Below the pieces are notes generated by a model that saw only the letters and a list, made by a program, of their open reading frames with translations, was not told the origin of the DNA and made no database searches. This document shows positions 52,337 through 63,381 of a DNA stretch of 64,000 bases, piece after piece. Source of the stretch: Sphingopyxis sp. OPL5 (GTDB lineage: Bacteria > Pseudomonadota > Alphaproteobacteria > Sphingomonadales > Sphingomonadaceae). How positions within the stretch are numbered: the stretch's first letter is position 1; every line of letters starts with the position of its first letter. The stretch spans positions 3,962,001 to 4,026,000 of the forward strand of contig NZ_CP060725.1 in the NCBI RefSeq assembly GCF_003797775.2. Reading direction: 5' to 3'. The position numbers were made by a program, and so were the translations under genes.

Positions 52337-52965
52337 ATGCCTCCACTCGTCAAAATCTGCGGCCTCAAGACGTCCGAAGAGGTCGAGGCCGCCATCCGTC
52401 ACGGCGCCACGCACATCGGTCTCAATCATTACGAACCCAGCCCGCGCTACGTCGATCTCGACACCGCGGCCGAGTTGCGCAAGCAGGCCGCCGCGGGCGG
52501 CGTCAAGGTCGCACTCCTGCTCGTCAACGCGGGGCCGCAACTCACCGGCGCCGCATGGAGCGCGGTGCGGCCTGACATCCTCCAGTTCCACGGCAACGAG
52601 ACCCCCGAGTGGATCAACGCGGTCAAGACGAACACCAAGACCGAGGCGTGGAAGGCGGTCGGGCTGAAGGATGCGGGGACGCTGACGCGCTCGCTGCAAT
52701 ATGAGGGCGTCGTCGACCGGCTGCTCTTCGATGCCCCCGCGCAGGCGATGCCGGGCGGGACCGGCACGCGCTTCGACTGGTCGCTGCTCGTCGGGCATCG
52801 GCACAGCATCGACTGGGGCATTGCCGGCGGCCTCACGCCCGTCAACGTCGCCGAAGCGATCGCCGCGACCAACGCGCCGCTCGTCGACGTCTCGTCGGGT
52901 GTCGAGAGCGCGCCGGGCGTCAAGGATATGGACAAGATCGCGGCTTTCCTTAAAGCGGCGGGCCG

Positions 52966-52969
<4 letters not shown>
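52337..52969 (+). CDS. trpF: phosphoribosylanthranilate isomerase
   Basis: 210 residues. The ATG at 52337 begins [21 protein letters not shown]8 in KICGL is the catalytic cysteine. [15 protein letters not shown] is present in place of the more common GFVFYPKSPR form. The phosphate-binding end is [15 protein letters not shown] and [15 protein letters not shown]. It isomerises PRA to CdRP in tryptophan synthesis. It overlaps trpB by 4 nt. No leader peptide or attenuator is visible upstream. Confidence 0.95.
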
Positions 52970-54177
<1,208 letters not shown>

Positions 54178-54184
54178 GGGGCTG

Positions 54185-55257
54185 ATGGTCCGTTTTCGGG
54201 AATCGACAATCAGACGCGCGCTTGTGAAGCACCTCGCCGGCTGTCCCGACGAGCATCGCACGTCCATCCATAGTCGGGTTGCTGCGGAAGACTGGACCGC
54301 CGAAATCTCGCCGAAGAAGGCGGTCCGTATTGTTGCACATAACTATATTCGGCATCATCTCACGGACTATGAAGGCCTGATGCGAAAATACCGGCTATCA
54401 CGGGGCGAAGCCCGCATGGTGGTCAAAGGGGAAGTTGACGATATCTTTCATGATTGGACCAATGTTGTAATGAGCCGCTTCGCCGCCACCTTCGCCAAGC
54501 CCCACCCCGCGCTCGTCGCGTTCATCACCGCGGGCGACGGCGATACCGCCGCGAACCTCGACGCGCTCGTCGCGGGGGGGGCCGATGTGATCGAACTCGG
54601 CATGCCCTTCACCGATCCGATGGCCGACGGCCCCGCGATCCAGGCGGCGAATTTGCGCAGTCTCGCCAAGGGGACGACCACCGCCGATATCTTCGCGATA
54701 GCGACAGCTTTCCGTGCACGCCATCCCGACACCCCGCTCGTCCTGATGGGCTATGCCAATCCGATGACGGTGCGCGGCGCCGACTGGTTCGCCGCCGAAT
54801 GCACCAAAGCGGGGGTCGACGGGATCATCTGCGTCGACATCCCGTCGGAGGAAGACCCCGAACTCGGCCCCGCGCTGCGCGCCGCCGGGGTCGACCTGAT
54901 CCGCCTCGCGACGCCGACCACCGACCCCGCGCGCCTGCCCGCCGTCCTGGATGGCGCGGGCGGCTTCCTCTATTATGTCAGCGTCGCGGGCATCACCGGC
55001 CAGCAACAGGCGGCGCAGGCGAGCATCGACGAAGCGGTCGCGCGGCTGAAAGCCGCCACCGACCTGCCCGTCGCGGTCGGCTTCGGCGTCCGCACCCCCG
55101 ACCAGGCGGCGCAAATCGCGAAGGTCGCCGACGGCGTCGTCGTCGGTTCGGCGTTCATCGACATCATCGCCGAGCATGGCGACGCCGCCGCGCCTTATGT
55201 CGAGGACTTCACCCGCACCCTCGCCGATGCTATTCATAGCGCCAAGGAGATCGCCGC

Positions 55258-55261
<4 letters not shown>
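54185..55261 (+). CDS. trpA: DUF2293 domain fused in frame to tryptophan synthase alpha chain
   Basis: 358 residues if read from the ATG at 54185, 7 nt after trpB. Residues 1-95 look like a DUF2293 domain: [20 protein letters not shown], then [20 protein letters not shown] and EVDDIFHDW. Residues 96-358 are a complete TrpA beginning [20 protein letters not shown]; catalytic residues are E137 and D148 (E42 and D53 of the TrpA part, [17 protein letters not shown]). No stop separates them, and the trpA ATG at 54470 has no Shine-Dalgarno. GAGGGG lies 3 nt before 54185. The first 285 nt are visibly more AT-rich than trpB and trpA. TrpA cleaves indole-glycerol phosphate. Whether one or two proteins are made is open. 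Confidence 0.85.
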
Positions 55262-56109
<848 letters not shown>

Positions 56110-56121
56110 CGACCACAACAT

Positions 56122-56197
56122 CGTCATTGCGAGCGAAGCGAAGCAATCCAGTGTCGCATAAACCGCCCTGGATTGCTTCGCTTCGCTCGCAATGACG
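56122..56197. repeat. palindromic intergenic repeat, family 1 (copy 2)
   Basis: CGTCATTGCGAGCGAAGCG and AAGCAATCCAG, a short loop, then the almost exact reverse complement ending CTCGCAATGACG. It lies between accD and folC. Its arms match copy 1 at 10999-11093 nearly base for base and are better preserved. Confidence 0.85.
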
Positions 56198-56218
56198 AAG
56201 TGATTTAGAGCAACGATC

Positions 56219-57559
56219 ATGCCCGACCACGCGCACAGCGCCGATCCCGCCGTCCAGGCCCAGCTCGACCGCCTGACCGCGCTGTCGCCGGGGCGCGACA
56301 TTCTCGGCCTCGACCGCATCGCCGAGATTTGCGCACGCCTCGGCGATCCGCAAGATCGCCTGCCGCGCACTTTCCATGTCGCGGGCACCAACGGCAAGGG
56401 TTCGACCTGCGCCTATCTCCGCGCGATCCTCGAAGCGCAGGGGCGCCGCGTGCACAGCTACACCAGCCCGCATCTCGTGCGCTTCAACGAGCGCATCCGG
56501 ATCGCGGGAACGCTGATCGACGATGCCCATCTCGCGTCGCTGCTCAAAGAAGTGCTCGACGTCGCCCACGACCTGCAGGCGAGCTTCTTCGAGATCACGA
56601 CCGCTGCCGCCTTCCTCGCCTTTGCGCGCACCCCCGCCGACGACTGCATCATCGAGGTCGGCCTCGGCGGGCGGCTCGATGCGACGAATGTCATCCCGGC
56701 GCCCGCGGTGTGCGGGATCGCCTCGCTCGGCATCGACCATGAGGCGTTCCTGCTGGCACCCGAGGCGGGCACCCCCGACGACCCCGCCGTGCGCATCGCG
56801 TGGGAAAAGGCCGGCATCTTCAAGCCCGGCGCGGCGCTCGCGACGCTCGCTTATCCCGAACCGCTTATGCGCATCATCGGGGATCGCGCCGAAGCCGTTG
56901 GCGGTTCGCTGTTTTCCGAAGGGCGCGACTGGAGCATCGAGACACAGGACGAAGGCTTTCGCTGGACCTCGAAATTCGGCTCGATCGCCGCCCTGCTCGA
57001 AACGCGGATGGCCGGCGCGCACCAGCAGCGCAACGCAGGCCTCGCGATCGCGATGCTCAACATCGCCCCGCATCCGCGCCCTGACGAGGCCGCGGTGGCG
57101 CAAGGCGTCGCCACCGCCTTCTGGCCGGGCCGGATGCAGAAGCTCGCCGACGGCCCGCTCACCCGCCTTCTACCCGCCGGCACAACCGTCTGGCTCGACG
57201 GCGGTCACAATCCCGACGCCGGCAACGCGCTCGGGCGCGCGCTGGAGGACCATGCGCCGCTCCACATCGTCTGCGGCCTGCTGAGCAACAAGGACGCGAC
57301 GGGCTTCCTGCGACCCTTCGCCAACCGCATCGCATCATTCCAGGCGGTGCCGATCCCGGGACACGAGCATCACGATCCCAAGGATCTCTGTCATTGGGTG
57401 CAGAGCGATCTGGGGATCATCGACGCACAGCCCTGCGCCGATGTCGTGGCGGCGCTGTGTCATATCGCGGCGCACCGACCGCCGGGCGAGGTGCTGATGT
57501 GCGGGTCGCTGTACCTCGCGGGGGTGGTGCTGGGCGCCAATGGTGAAGTGCCGATTTGA
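56219..57559 (+). CDS. folC: dihydrofolate synthase / folylpolyglutamate synthase
   Basis: 446 residues. The Mur-ligase-type P-loop is VAGTNGKGST (G56-T63), then YTSPHLVRFNERIRIAG and FFEITTAAAFLAF. EVGLGGRLDATNVI and SLGIDHEAFL bind Mg-ATP, and the C-terminal domain has WLDGGHNPDAGNAL. It adds glutamate to dihydropteroate and folates. It follows accD after a repeat element and is probably the end of the trp-acc-fol cluster. Confidence 0.94.
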   Translation: MPDHAHSADPAVQAQLDRLTALSPGRDILGLDRIAEICARLGDPQDRLPRTFHVAGTNGKGSTCAYLRAILEAQGRRVHSYTSPHLVRFNERIRIAGTLIDDAHLASLLKEVLDVAHDLQASFFEITTAAAFLAFARTPADDCIIEVGLGGRLDATNVIPAPAVCGIASLGIDHEAFLLAPEAGTPDDPAVRIAWEKAGIFKPGAALATLAYPEPLMRIIGDRAEAVGGSLFSEGRDWSIETQDEGFRWTSKFGSIAALLETRMAGAHQQRNAGLAIAMLNIAPHPRPDEAAVAQGVATAFWPGRMQKLADGPLTRLLPAGTTVWLDGGHNPDAGNALGRALEDHAPLHIVCGLLSNKDATGFLRPFANRIASFQAVPIPGHEHHDPKDLCHWVQSDLGIIDAQPCADVVAALCHIAAHRPPGEVLMCGSLYLAGVVLGANGEVPI

Positions 57560-57596
57560 GGGGCGGTTTGGGGTGGAGAGCACACGCCTATTTCAT

Positions 57597-57686
57597 CGTC
57601 ATCCCCGGCTTGACCCGGGACCCGCCTTCCTTCTTTCGCCGCCGGATCAAAGACAAGGCAGGCCCCGGGTCAAGCCCGGGGTGACG
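57597..57686. repeat. palindromic intergenic repeat, family 2 (full copy)
   Basis: CGTCATCCCCGGCTTGACCC / reversed right arm CGTCACCCCGGGCTTGACCC, about 24-bp arms with one or two mismatches around a 40-nt centre. It lies between convergent folC and the TPR gene. A degenerate copy in the opposite orientation is at 36143-36217, sharing the central GGCCTGCCTTGTCTT. Confidence 0.85.
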
Positions 57687-57721
57687 GGAAAAGGAGCGTC
57701 GCGTTCCACCCAGGAACCGCG

Positions 57722-58465
57722 CTACCCTAGCTCCGCGAGCATCCGTTTCGCCCAGCCATACATGTCAGCGTTGGTCTTGAGCATTGCCGGCGGCGTGCGT
57801 TGCATCCGCATCTCGACCTCTTTCAGCACCGACCGCGCGCCGGCCTTGTCACCATCGGCGATCAGCAGCGCCGCGATCCGGCAGCGTACCTCGTCGCCTG
57901 GTACCCGGTCGACGATCGCCCGGTACAGCGCCAGCGCATCGCGGGTCCGCCCGTCGAGTTCGGCGACCTTCGCGCGCAGCAGATCGCGCCGGTCGCGCTC
58001 CGATTGCGATCCGGTTTCGGGCAGCCGGTCGAGCGCCGCCAGCGCATCGGCGACAAGACCGGCGTCATATGCCGCCTCGGCGATCCGCATCCCGATCGCG
58101 CGGTCGGTATGCGGCGACATGCGCTCGGCCTCGCGAAACTGTTTCAAGGCCTCGTCATAGCGTTCGCGGATCATCAGCGCGTCGCCATATTCCAGCCGGT
58201 TGGCGATCGTGTCGCTGAACGCTACCGCGTCGCGCGCCTCGCGCACCCGGCGTTCGGGATCGATGCTGTCGGCGATATTCGCCTGCACCTGCCGCACCCG
58301 CCGGTCGCGCGACAGGTTCGGCATGATCTCGACGATGAAATAGGCGAGCATGCCGATCATCGGCAGGAAGGCGATCGCCATCACCCACGCCGTGTTCCGC
58401 CCGTTGCGGAAGACATGGACGATGCAGGCGACCTGCAGCGCGATGGTGACGCCGATCCAGAGCAT
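57722..58465 (-). CDS. membrane-anchored TPR protein (PLDc_N-type N-terminus)
   Basis: 247 residues. The first 55 residues hold two hydrophobic helices separated by VFRNGRNTAWVMAIAFLPMI, the cardiolipin-synthase-N-like (PLDc_N) pattern. From about residue 85 there are helical TPR-like repeats (NRLEYGDALMIRERYDEALK, DALAALDRLPETG, DALALYRAIVDRVPG). It starts 2 nt after the AmpG-like stop, so the two are co-transcribed. A scaffold for a membrane complex is plausible; the partner is unknown. Confidence 0.85.
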   Translation of the reverse strand: MLWIGVTIALQVACIVHVFRNGRNTAWVMAIAFLPMIGMLAYFIVEIMPNLSRDRRVRQVQANIADSIDPERRVREARDAVAFSDTIANRLEYGDALMIRERYDEALKQFREAERMSPHTDRAIGMRIAEAAYDAGLVADALAALDRLPETGSQSERDRRDLLRAKVAELDGRTRDALALYRAIVDRVPGDEVRCRIAALLIADGDKAGARSVLKEVEMRMQRTPPAMLKTNADMYGWAKRMLAELG

Positions 58466-58467
58466 GG

Positions 58468-59880
58468 TCAGCCCACCGGCTTGGGAGCGGCTTCTTGGTC
58501 AACATCCACCTTGCCGGCTGTGCCGACCGACAGGTCGACCAGCCCGCTGCGCATCATCCACCAGAACAGCAATATTCCTGGCAGCGCCGCGACGACGGTG
58601 AAGAGGTAGAAGTTCACATTGCCGAACTCCTCCATCATCGTACCCGCGGTCGTACCCGTCAGGAAGCGCCCCACGACGCTCGCCGCCGAGCTGATCAGCG
58701 CATAATGCGCGGCGGTGAAGCGGAGGTCGCACAGGGCCGAGAAATAGGCGACGACCACAACGCCGCCGATCCCGCTCGCGATATTCTCGAAGCCAATCGC
58801 GCCCGCGAGGCCCCAATTGCTGTGCCCCGCCATCGCGAGCAGCGCGAAACTGAAATTGCTCACCGCCATCAGGATCAGGCTGATCAGCACCGACTTCTTC
58901 ATGCCGAGCCGGGCATAGAGGATGCCGCCGATGAAAATGCCGATCAGATAGGCCCAGAAACCGATACCGACGTCATAGATGGCGATCTCGTCGTTGCTGA
59001 ATCCCAGGTCATCGAGCAGCAGGCGCAGCGTCAGCTGGCCCAGCGTGTCGCCGATCTTGTGAAGAAGGATGAACAGCAGCACCAGCCACGCGCCATGGCG
59101 GCTGAAAAATTCGGTGAACGGGCCGACGATGCCGGCGACGATGCCGGGACGCCCCTCGCGGGTCACCGCGTCGCGGTGTCGCTCGGGCTCACCGACCCAG
59201 AAGGCGGCGATCACGGCCGGCAGGGCGAACAGCGCGCAGGCCAGATAAGCCGCTTCCCATCCCTGTCGTGCCGCCAGAAACAGCGCCAGCCCGCCCGCGC
59301 CTGCGGACCCCAGCCGCCAGCCATATTGCGACATGCCCGATCCGACGCCAAGCTGTTCGGGCTTGAGAATCTCGATGCGATAGGCGTCGATGACGACGTC
59401 GAACGTCGCGCCGGCAAAGCCGACGAGGACGGCACCGACGGCCATTTCGAACAGCGCGGCGAATTCGCCTTCGTGGCCAAGTCCGAACAATTGCATGAAT
59501 TGGCCCACCGGCGACCCACCGACGTTGGTTGGATCGACCAGCGCAAGGTTGCCAACCGCGAGCATCACCAGCGCTGCGGTCAGGATCAGCCACGACACGC
59601 GCTGACCGAGACGGCCAACGACGGGAAGGCGCACCGCATCGACGACCCACGCCCATAGAGGCTTGAGATTATAGACGAGGAACGCGAGCGAAAAGGCGGT
59701 GATGGACGATTTCTGAAACCCGTCCTGCGCCAGTCGCGTGGTCAGCGTCGCCCCGATCATCGCAAAGGGAAAGCCCGACGAAATGCCGAGAAGCAAGGCA
59801 GCCAGCGGCGCGCGCTGAAGATAGGGGCGGATACTGTCCGACCAGCTCTGGCGCGGCGGCGTCACGGTTTCAGGCTGCAA
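58468..59880 (-). CDS. AmpG-like MFS transporter
   Basis: 470 residues with twelve or more hydrophobic segments. The N-terminal LLLGISSGFPFAMIGATLTT, then LVYNLKPLWAWVVDAVRLPV and the LGQRVSWLI loop match the AmpG muropeptide permease family. A long polar loop (about residues 120-145) is inserted between helices. AmpG imports GlcNAc-anhydroMurNAc peptides for cell-wall recycling, which also feeds AmpR-type beta-lactamase induction. Co-transcribed with the TPR gene downstream. Confidence 0.82.
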   Translation of the reverse strand: MQPETVTPPRQSWSDSIRPYLQRAPLAALLLGISSGFPFAMIGATLTTRLAQDGFQKSSITAFSLAFLVYNLKPLWAWVVDAVRLPVVGRLGQRVSWLILTAALVMLAVGNLALVDPTNVGGSPVGQFMQLFGLGHEGEFAALFEMAVGAVLVGFAGATFDVVIDAYRIEILKPEQLGVGSGMSQYGWRLGSAGAGGLALFLAARQGWEAAYLACALFALPAVIAAFWVGEPERHRDAVTREGRPGIVAGIVGPFTEFFSRHGAWLVLLFILLHKIGDTLGQLTLRLLLDDLGFSNDEIAIYDVGIGFWAYLIGIFIGGILYARLGMKKSVLISLILMAVSNFSFALLAMAGHSNWGLAGAIGFENIASGIGGVVVVAYFSALCDLRFTAAHYALISSAASVVGRFLTGTTAGTMMEEFGNVNFYLFTVVAALPGILLFWWMMRSGLVDLSVGTAGKVDVDQEAAPKPVG

Positions 59881-59983
59881 GCTCGTCTCCCCTTCCCGCC
59901 ACGCGGAACCTCGAAGACGGGCCTAAAGCCTCGGGGTCAAATTGGAAGCGCCTATTTGGCGGCCCAGCGCTGAACCGTTCGGC

Positions 59984-60424
59984 TTACGCCGCCTCGGGCC
60001 GCCAATATGTCGTCAGCCCGCTCACCTTGCGCGGCGGCGCCTCGTTCTTGCAGCTCATCGCCTCGAGCGCCCGCAGCGCCGCGACCAGCGCCGACGCGCT
60101 GTGTGGCTTGTTCAGGCAGGCGAGCGCGATGTCGGCGGCATCCTCGGGGCATTGGCCGGTGACCAGCAGCACCGCGATGCCGCGATCGCGCGCCAGCCGC
60201 GCGACGTCGCGCCCGGTCATGTCGCCCGCGAGTCCCAGATCAAGCACCAGCGCGTCGATCTGTTCGACCGCCATCAGCGCCACCGCCGCCTCGCCCGAAT
60301 CGACCGAGGCGATCACGTCGTAACCGCTGTGTTTCAGCGTCCGCTCATTGTCGAACGCGACCAGCGGGTCATCCTCGATGACCAGCAGCCGCTTGATGCA
60401 CGACGGGCGGGGCGCGAACAGCAT
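59984..60424 (-). CDS. single-domain response regulator
   Basis: 146 residues. The start at 60424 has GGAG 5 nt upstream; the open frame runs far upstream but only antisense to the pseudouridine synthase. The receiver domain has the acidic patch E17-D18-D19 (LLVIEDDPLV), the phosphoacceptor D62 (DALVLDLGL), Thr in LLVTGQ, and the conserved Lys in CLNKPHSA. There is no output domain, only a short C-terminal tail. It resembles the CheY-like regulators of alphaproteobacterial HWE/HisKA2 signalling. No kinase is adjacent. Confidence 0.88.
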   Translation of the reverse strand: MLFAPRPSCIKRLLVIEDDPLVAFDNERTLKHSGYDVIASVDSGEAAVALMAVEQIDALVLDLGLAGDMTGRDVARLARDRGIAVLLVTGQCPEDAADIALACLNKPHSASALVAALRALEAMSCKNEAPPRKVSGLTTYWRPEAA

Positions 60425-60515
60425 GATGACTCCCTTTATCGGCGACATGACGCGCTGATACCCTTCCTGCAAGCCGGCTTTTGCGCACCATCGACGAAGC
60501 GGTGCATTTCCGGCT

Positions 60516-61451
60516 ATGAGCGTGGTCACAGCGCAACACTTTGCCCCGAATAACGACAAGAAAGCCGTTTCCGTTCCCATGAAATCACCCCGCCCTCCCC
60601 GATCGGGACCGCGCGCCGCGCGCCCCGCCGACGACAAGCCCGACGCCCCCCGCGGGCGCCGCGCCGCGCGCGTCGCCGCGCCCCCGCGCAAAGCCAAAGA
60701 GGCCGAGCCCGAGCATGAGGACGGCCCGCAGCGCATCGCCAAGCTGCTCGCCCGCGCCGGCGTCGGGTCGCGCCGCGACGTCGACCGTATGGTCGAGGAA
60801 GGGCGCATCGCGCTCAACGGCCAGATCGTGGTCCACCCGGCGCCGCTGCTGACCTCGCTCGAAGGGCTGACCGTCGACGGCAATCCGGTCGCCAAGCCGG
60901 TGTCGACGCGCCTCTATCGTTTTCACAAGCCCGCGGGCTGCATCACCGCGGCGCGCGATCCCAAGGGGCGCAAGACGATCTATGATCTGCTGCCCAAGGG
61001 CCTGCCGCGCGTCATGCCAGTCGGCCGCCTCGACTACAACACCGAGGGGCTGCTGCTGCTGACCAACGACGGCGAGTTCAAGCGCCAGCTCGAACTGCCC
61101 GCCAGCGGGGTCGAACGCACCTATCGCGCCCGCGCCTTTGGCGAGATCAGCCAGACGCAGCTCGAGGAACTGGCGATGGGGATCGAGATCGAGGGCGTCC
61201 GCTATGGCAAGATCATCGCCAACCTCGAACGCCGCACCGGGCGCAACCAGTGGGTCGAAATGACGCTGACCGAGGGCAAGAATCGCGAAGTGCGCAAGGT
61301 GCTCGAACATTTCGGGCTGCAAGTCAGCCGCCTGATCCGCACCCGTTACGGCGAGTTCAGCCTCGAAGGGCTTGGCATGGGCGACGTCGACGTCGTGCCG
61401 CGCGACGATCTGTTCAAATTCCGCCGCCACCTCGGTTCGGGCAAGCCCTGA
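60516..61451 (+). CDS. rluB: rRNA pseudouridine synthase (RluB/RsuA family)
   Basis: 311 residues from the ATG at 60516; an ATG at 60579 (MKSPRPPRSG) is equally possible, since neither has a clear ribosome site. A basic, Pro/Arg-rich N-terminus of about 70 residues precedes the S4 RNA-binding domain (QRIAKLLARAGVGSRRDVDR). The catalytic domain has the Asp in PVGRLDYNTEGLLLLTNDGE, and ends with GKNREVRKVLEHFGLQVSRL. RluB modifies U2605 of 23S rRNA in E. coli; RluE/F-type activity cannot be excluded. It overlaps rsmD (TGATG). Confidence 0.9.
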   Translation: MSVVTAQHFAPNNDKKAVSVPMKSPRPPRSGPRAARPADDKPDAPRGRRAARVAAPPRKAKEAEPEHEDGPQRIAKLLARAGVGSRRDVDRMVEEGRIALNGQIVVHPAPLLTSLEGLTVDGNPVAKPVSTRLYRFHKPAGCITAARDPKGRKTIYDLLPKGLPRVMPVGRLDYNTEGLLLLTNDGEFKRQLELPASGVERTYRARAFGEISQTQLEELAMGIEIEGVRYGKIIANLERRTGRNQWVEMTLTEGKNREVRKVLEHFGLQVSRLIRTRYGEFSLEGLGMGDVDVVPRDDLFKFRRHLGSGKP

Positions 61452-61993
61452 TGCGTGTGATTTCGGGAGAATGGCGCGGCCGCAAGCTGATCGCGCCCAA
61501 GGGCGACGCCACGCGGCCGACCGCCGACCGCACGCGCGAGACCCTGTTCTCGATGCTCGCGAGCCGCCTCGGCAGCTTCGAAGGGCTTTATGTCGCCGAC
61601 CTGTTCGCGGGATCGGGCGCGCTCGGCATCGAGGCGCTGTCGCGCGGCGCCGAGCATTGCCTGTTCGCCGAGCAGGACCGCGACGCGCTCGATGCGTTGA
61701 AGGGCAATCTCGCCGCGCTTGGCGCCGCCGCGCGTGCGGATGTGCGCGCCGGATCGGTGCTCAGCCTCGGCCCGGCGAAACGCAGCTACGACCTGCTGCT
61801 GCTCGACGCCCCATACGCCACCGGCGCCGGCAGCGTCGCGCTCGACAAATTGAACCGCCTCGGCTGGATCGCGCCCGAGACCTGGGTTTCGGTCGAAACC
61901 GGCGAGAAGGAGGCCATCGAGGTCGCGGGCTTCGAGATCGATGCCGAACGCAAGGTTGGCAAAGCGAAGCTCACGCTGCTCCGCTCCGTCTAA
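61451..61993 (+). CDS. rsmD: 16S rRNA (guanine966-N2)-methyltransferase
   Basis: 180 residues. It opens MRVISGEWRGRKLIAPKGDA, with TRPTADRTRETLFSML and the SAM motif VADLFAGSGALGIEALSRGA, all RsmD. The usual catalytic DPPY/F is DAPY here (LLLLDAPYATG, about residues 116-125), with Ala in place of the first Pro. The enzyme methylates G966 of 16S rRNA in the assembling 30S subunit. Coupled to the pseudouridine synthase gene, so the pair forms an rRNA-modification unit. Confidence 0.92.
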   Translation: MRVISGEWRGRKLIAPKGDATRPTADRTRETLFSMLASRLGSFEGLYVADLFAGSGALGIEALSRGAEHCLFAEQDRDALDALKGNLAALGAAARADVRAGSVLSLGPAKRSYDLLLLDAPYATGAGSVALDKLNRLGWIAPETWVSVETGEKEAIEVAGFEIDAERKVGKAKLTLLRSV

Positions 61994-61994
61994 G

Positions 61995-62023
61995 TCCTCC
62001 CTGCGGCATAGCCGCGAGGAGGA
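61995..62023. terminator. hairpin between rsmD and the MFS gene
   Basis: TCCTCC-CT-GCGGC-ATA-GCCGC-GA-GGAGGA: two stems broken by one internal mismatch pair, immediately after the rsmD stop and before the convergent MFS stop. The arms resemble the family-4 repeat at 50957-51104. Confidence 0.65.
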
Positions 62024-62024
62024 T

Positions 62025-63290
62025 TCAGGATGGGCGCCCGCGCACCATCGCCAGCCCGCCGAAACTGATCACCCCGGCCAGCGCGAGATACAGCCCGACC
62101 GCCGCGGTGCCGCGCCAGTCGCCCAGCGCCTGCGCGACGATGGGTGCGGCGGCGCCACCCAGGATTCCGCCAGCGTTGAAGGTCATCGACGCGCCGGTGT
62201 AACGCACCTCGACCGGGAACAGCCCGGTCAGCCAGGCGCCGAGCGGGCCATAGACCAGCCCCATCACGAACAGCGCCGACGCAAGCCCGGCGAAGATCAG
62301 CCACCACGATCCCGACGCCAGCGCCGGCCCGAACAGGAAGCCGATCAGGATCGTCGCCCCGCAGCCCCAGGTCAGCACCTTCTGCGCGCTTGCCGCGTCG
62401 CTCCAGTACCCGGCGACGATAATCCCTACCGCCATGAACAGGATCGCGCCGAGCTGGATCAGCAGGAACTGCTCCTTCGGATAACCGAGCGTCGTCGTCC
62501 CATGCGCGAGCGCGAAGCTGGTCGAGAGATAGAAGATCGCGAAACAGGCGACGACCGCGAAGGTCCCCGCGAGGGTCGGCAGCAGATGGCGATTCAGGAG
62601 TTCGCCGATCGGGACGCCGACGGGCCGATCCTGTTCGAGCGCCTCGGCGAAATCGGGGGTCTCGCCGATCTTGAGCCGCACCCACAGCCCGAGCCCGACG
62701 AGGATCGCCGAGAGCAGGAAGGGGATGCGCCATCCCCATGAAGCGAACTCGGCATCGCTCATGCCCAGCCCGAGCAGCAGGAACAGGCCATTCGCCGCGA
62801 TGAACCCCACCGGCGCGCCCAATTGCGGCACCATGCCGAAACGCGCGCGCCAGCCCGGCGGCGCATTCTCGACCGCGAGCAACGCCGCCCCGCCCCACTC
62901 GCCGCCGAGCCCGAACCCCTGACCGAAGCGCAGGATGCAGAGCAACAGCGGCGCGACCCAGCCGACCATCGCATAGGTCGGCAGGAAGGCGATCAGCAGC
63001 GTCGATATGCCCATCAGCATCAGCGACGCCACCAGCGTCGACTTGCGCCCGATCCGGTCGCCATAATGGCCGAACACCACCGCCCCGACGGGCCGCGCAA
63101 AAAAGGCGAGGCCGAAGCTCATGAAGCTCAGCATCAGCTGCGCCGACGGCGATTCGGACGGAAAGAACAGCGGCCCGAACACCAAGGCGGCGGCGGTGCC
63201 ATAGATGTAGAAATCGTAGAATTCGACCGCGGTGCCGACGAGGCTCGCGGTCAGGATGCGCCGATGCTTGCGATAGGGTGCCAGATCCAT
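62025..63290 (-). CDS. MFS transporter, metabolite:H+ symporter type
   Basis: 421 residues. The ATG at 63290 lies 9 nt after GGGGAGGGG; a TTG at 63299 would leave no spacing. The protein opens LTASLVGTAVEFYDFYIYGT, has FGHYGDRIGRKSTLV (the MFS loop 2-3 motif) and LRFGQGFGLGGEWGGAALLA. This is the MHS family (ProP, KgtP, ShiA-like), which moves organic acids or osmolytes with protons. The substrate cannot be assigned. Twelve membrane helices. Confidence 0.88.
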   Translation of the reverse strand: MDLAPYRKHRRILTASLVGTAVEFYDFYIYGTAAALVFGPLFFPSESPSAQLMLSFMSFGLAFFARPVGAVVFGHYGDRIGRKSTLVASLMLMGISTLLIAFLPTYAMVGWVAPLLLCILRFGQGFGLGGEWGGAALLAVENAPPGWRARFGMVPQLGAPVGFIAANGLFLLLGLGMSDAEFASWGWRIPFLLSAILVGLGLWVRLKIGETPDFAEALEQDRPVGVPIGELLNRHLLPTLAGTFAVVACFAIFYLSTSFALAHGTTTLGYPKEQFLLIQLGAILFMAVGIIVAGYWSDAASAQKVLTWGCGATILIGFLFGPALASGSWWLIFAGLASALFVMGLVYGPLGAWLTGLFPVEVRYTGASMTFNAGGILGGAAAPIVAQALGDWRGTAAVGLYLALAGVISFGGLAMVRGRPS

Positions 63291-63381
63291 GGCGACCAAC
63301 CCCTCCCCTTGATGGTTTTATCCGCCTTGGACGCACTGGCCCGCACCACGCAAGCCCGATGGCGCTCCAACGCCGCCGCGC

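Noticed and set aside
59984..60895. A 303-codon version of the response regulator
   Set aside because: The upstream part is antisense to the pseudouridine synthase; GGAG precedes the ATG at 60424.
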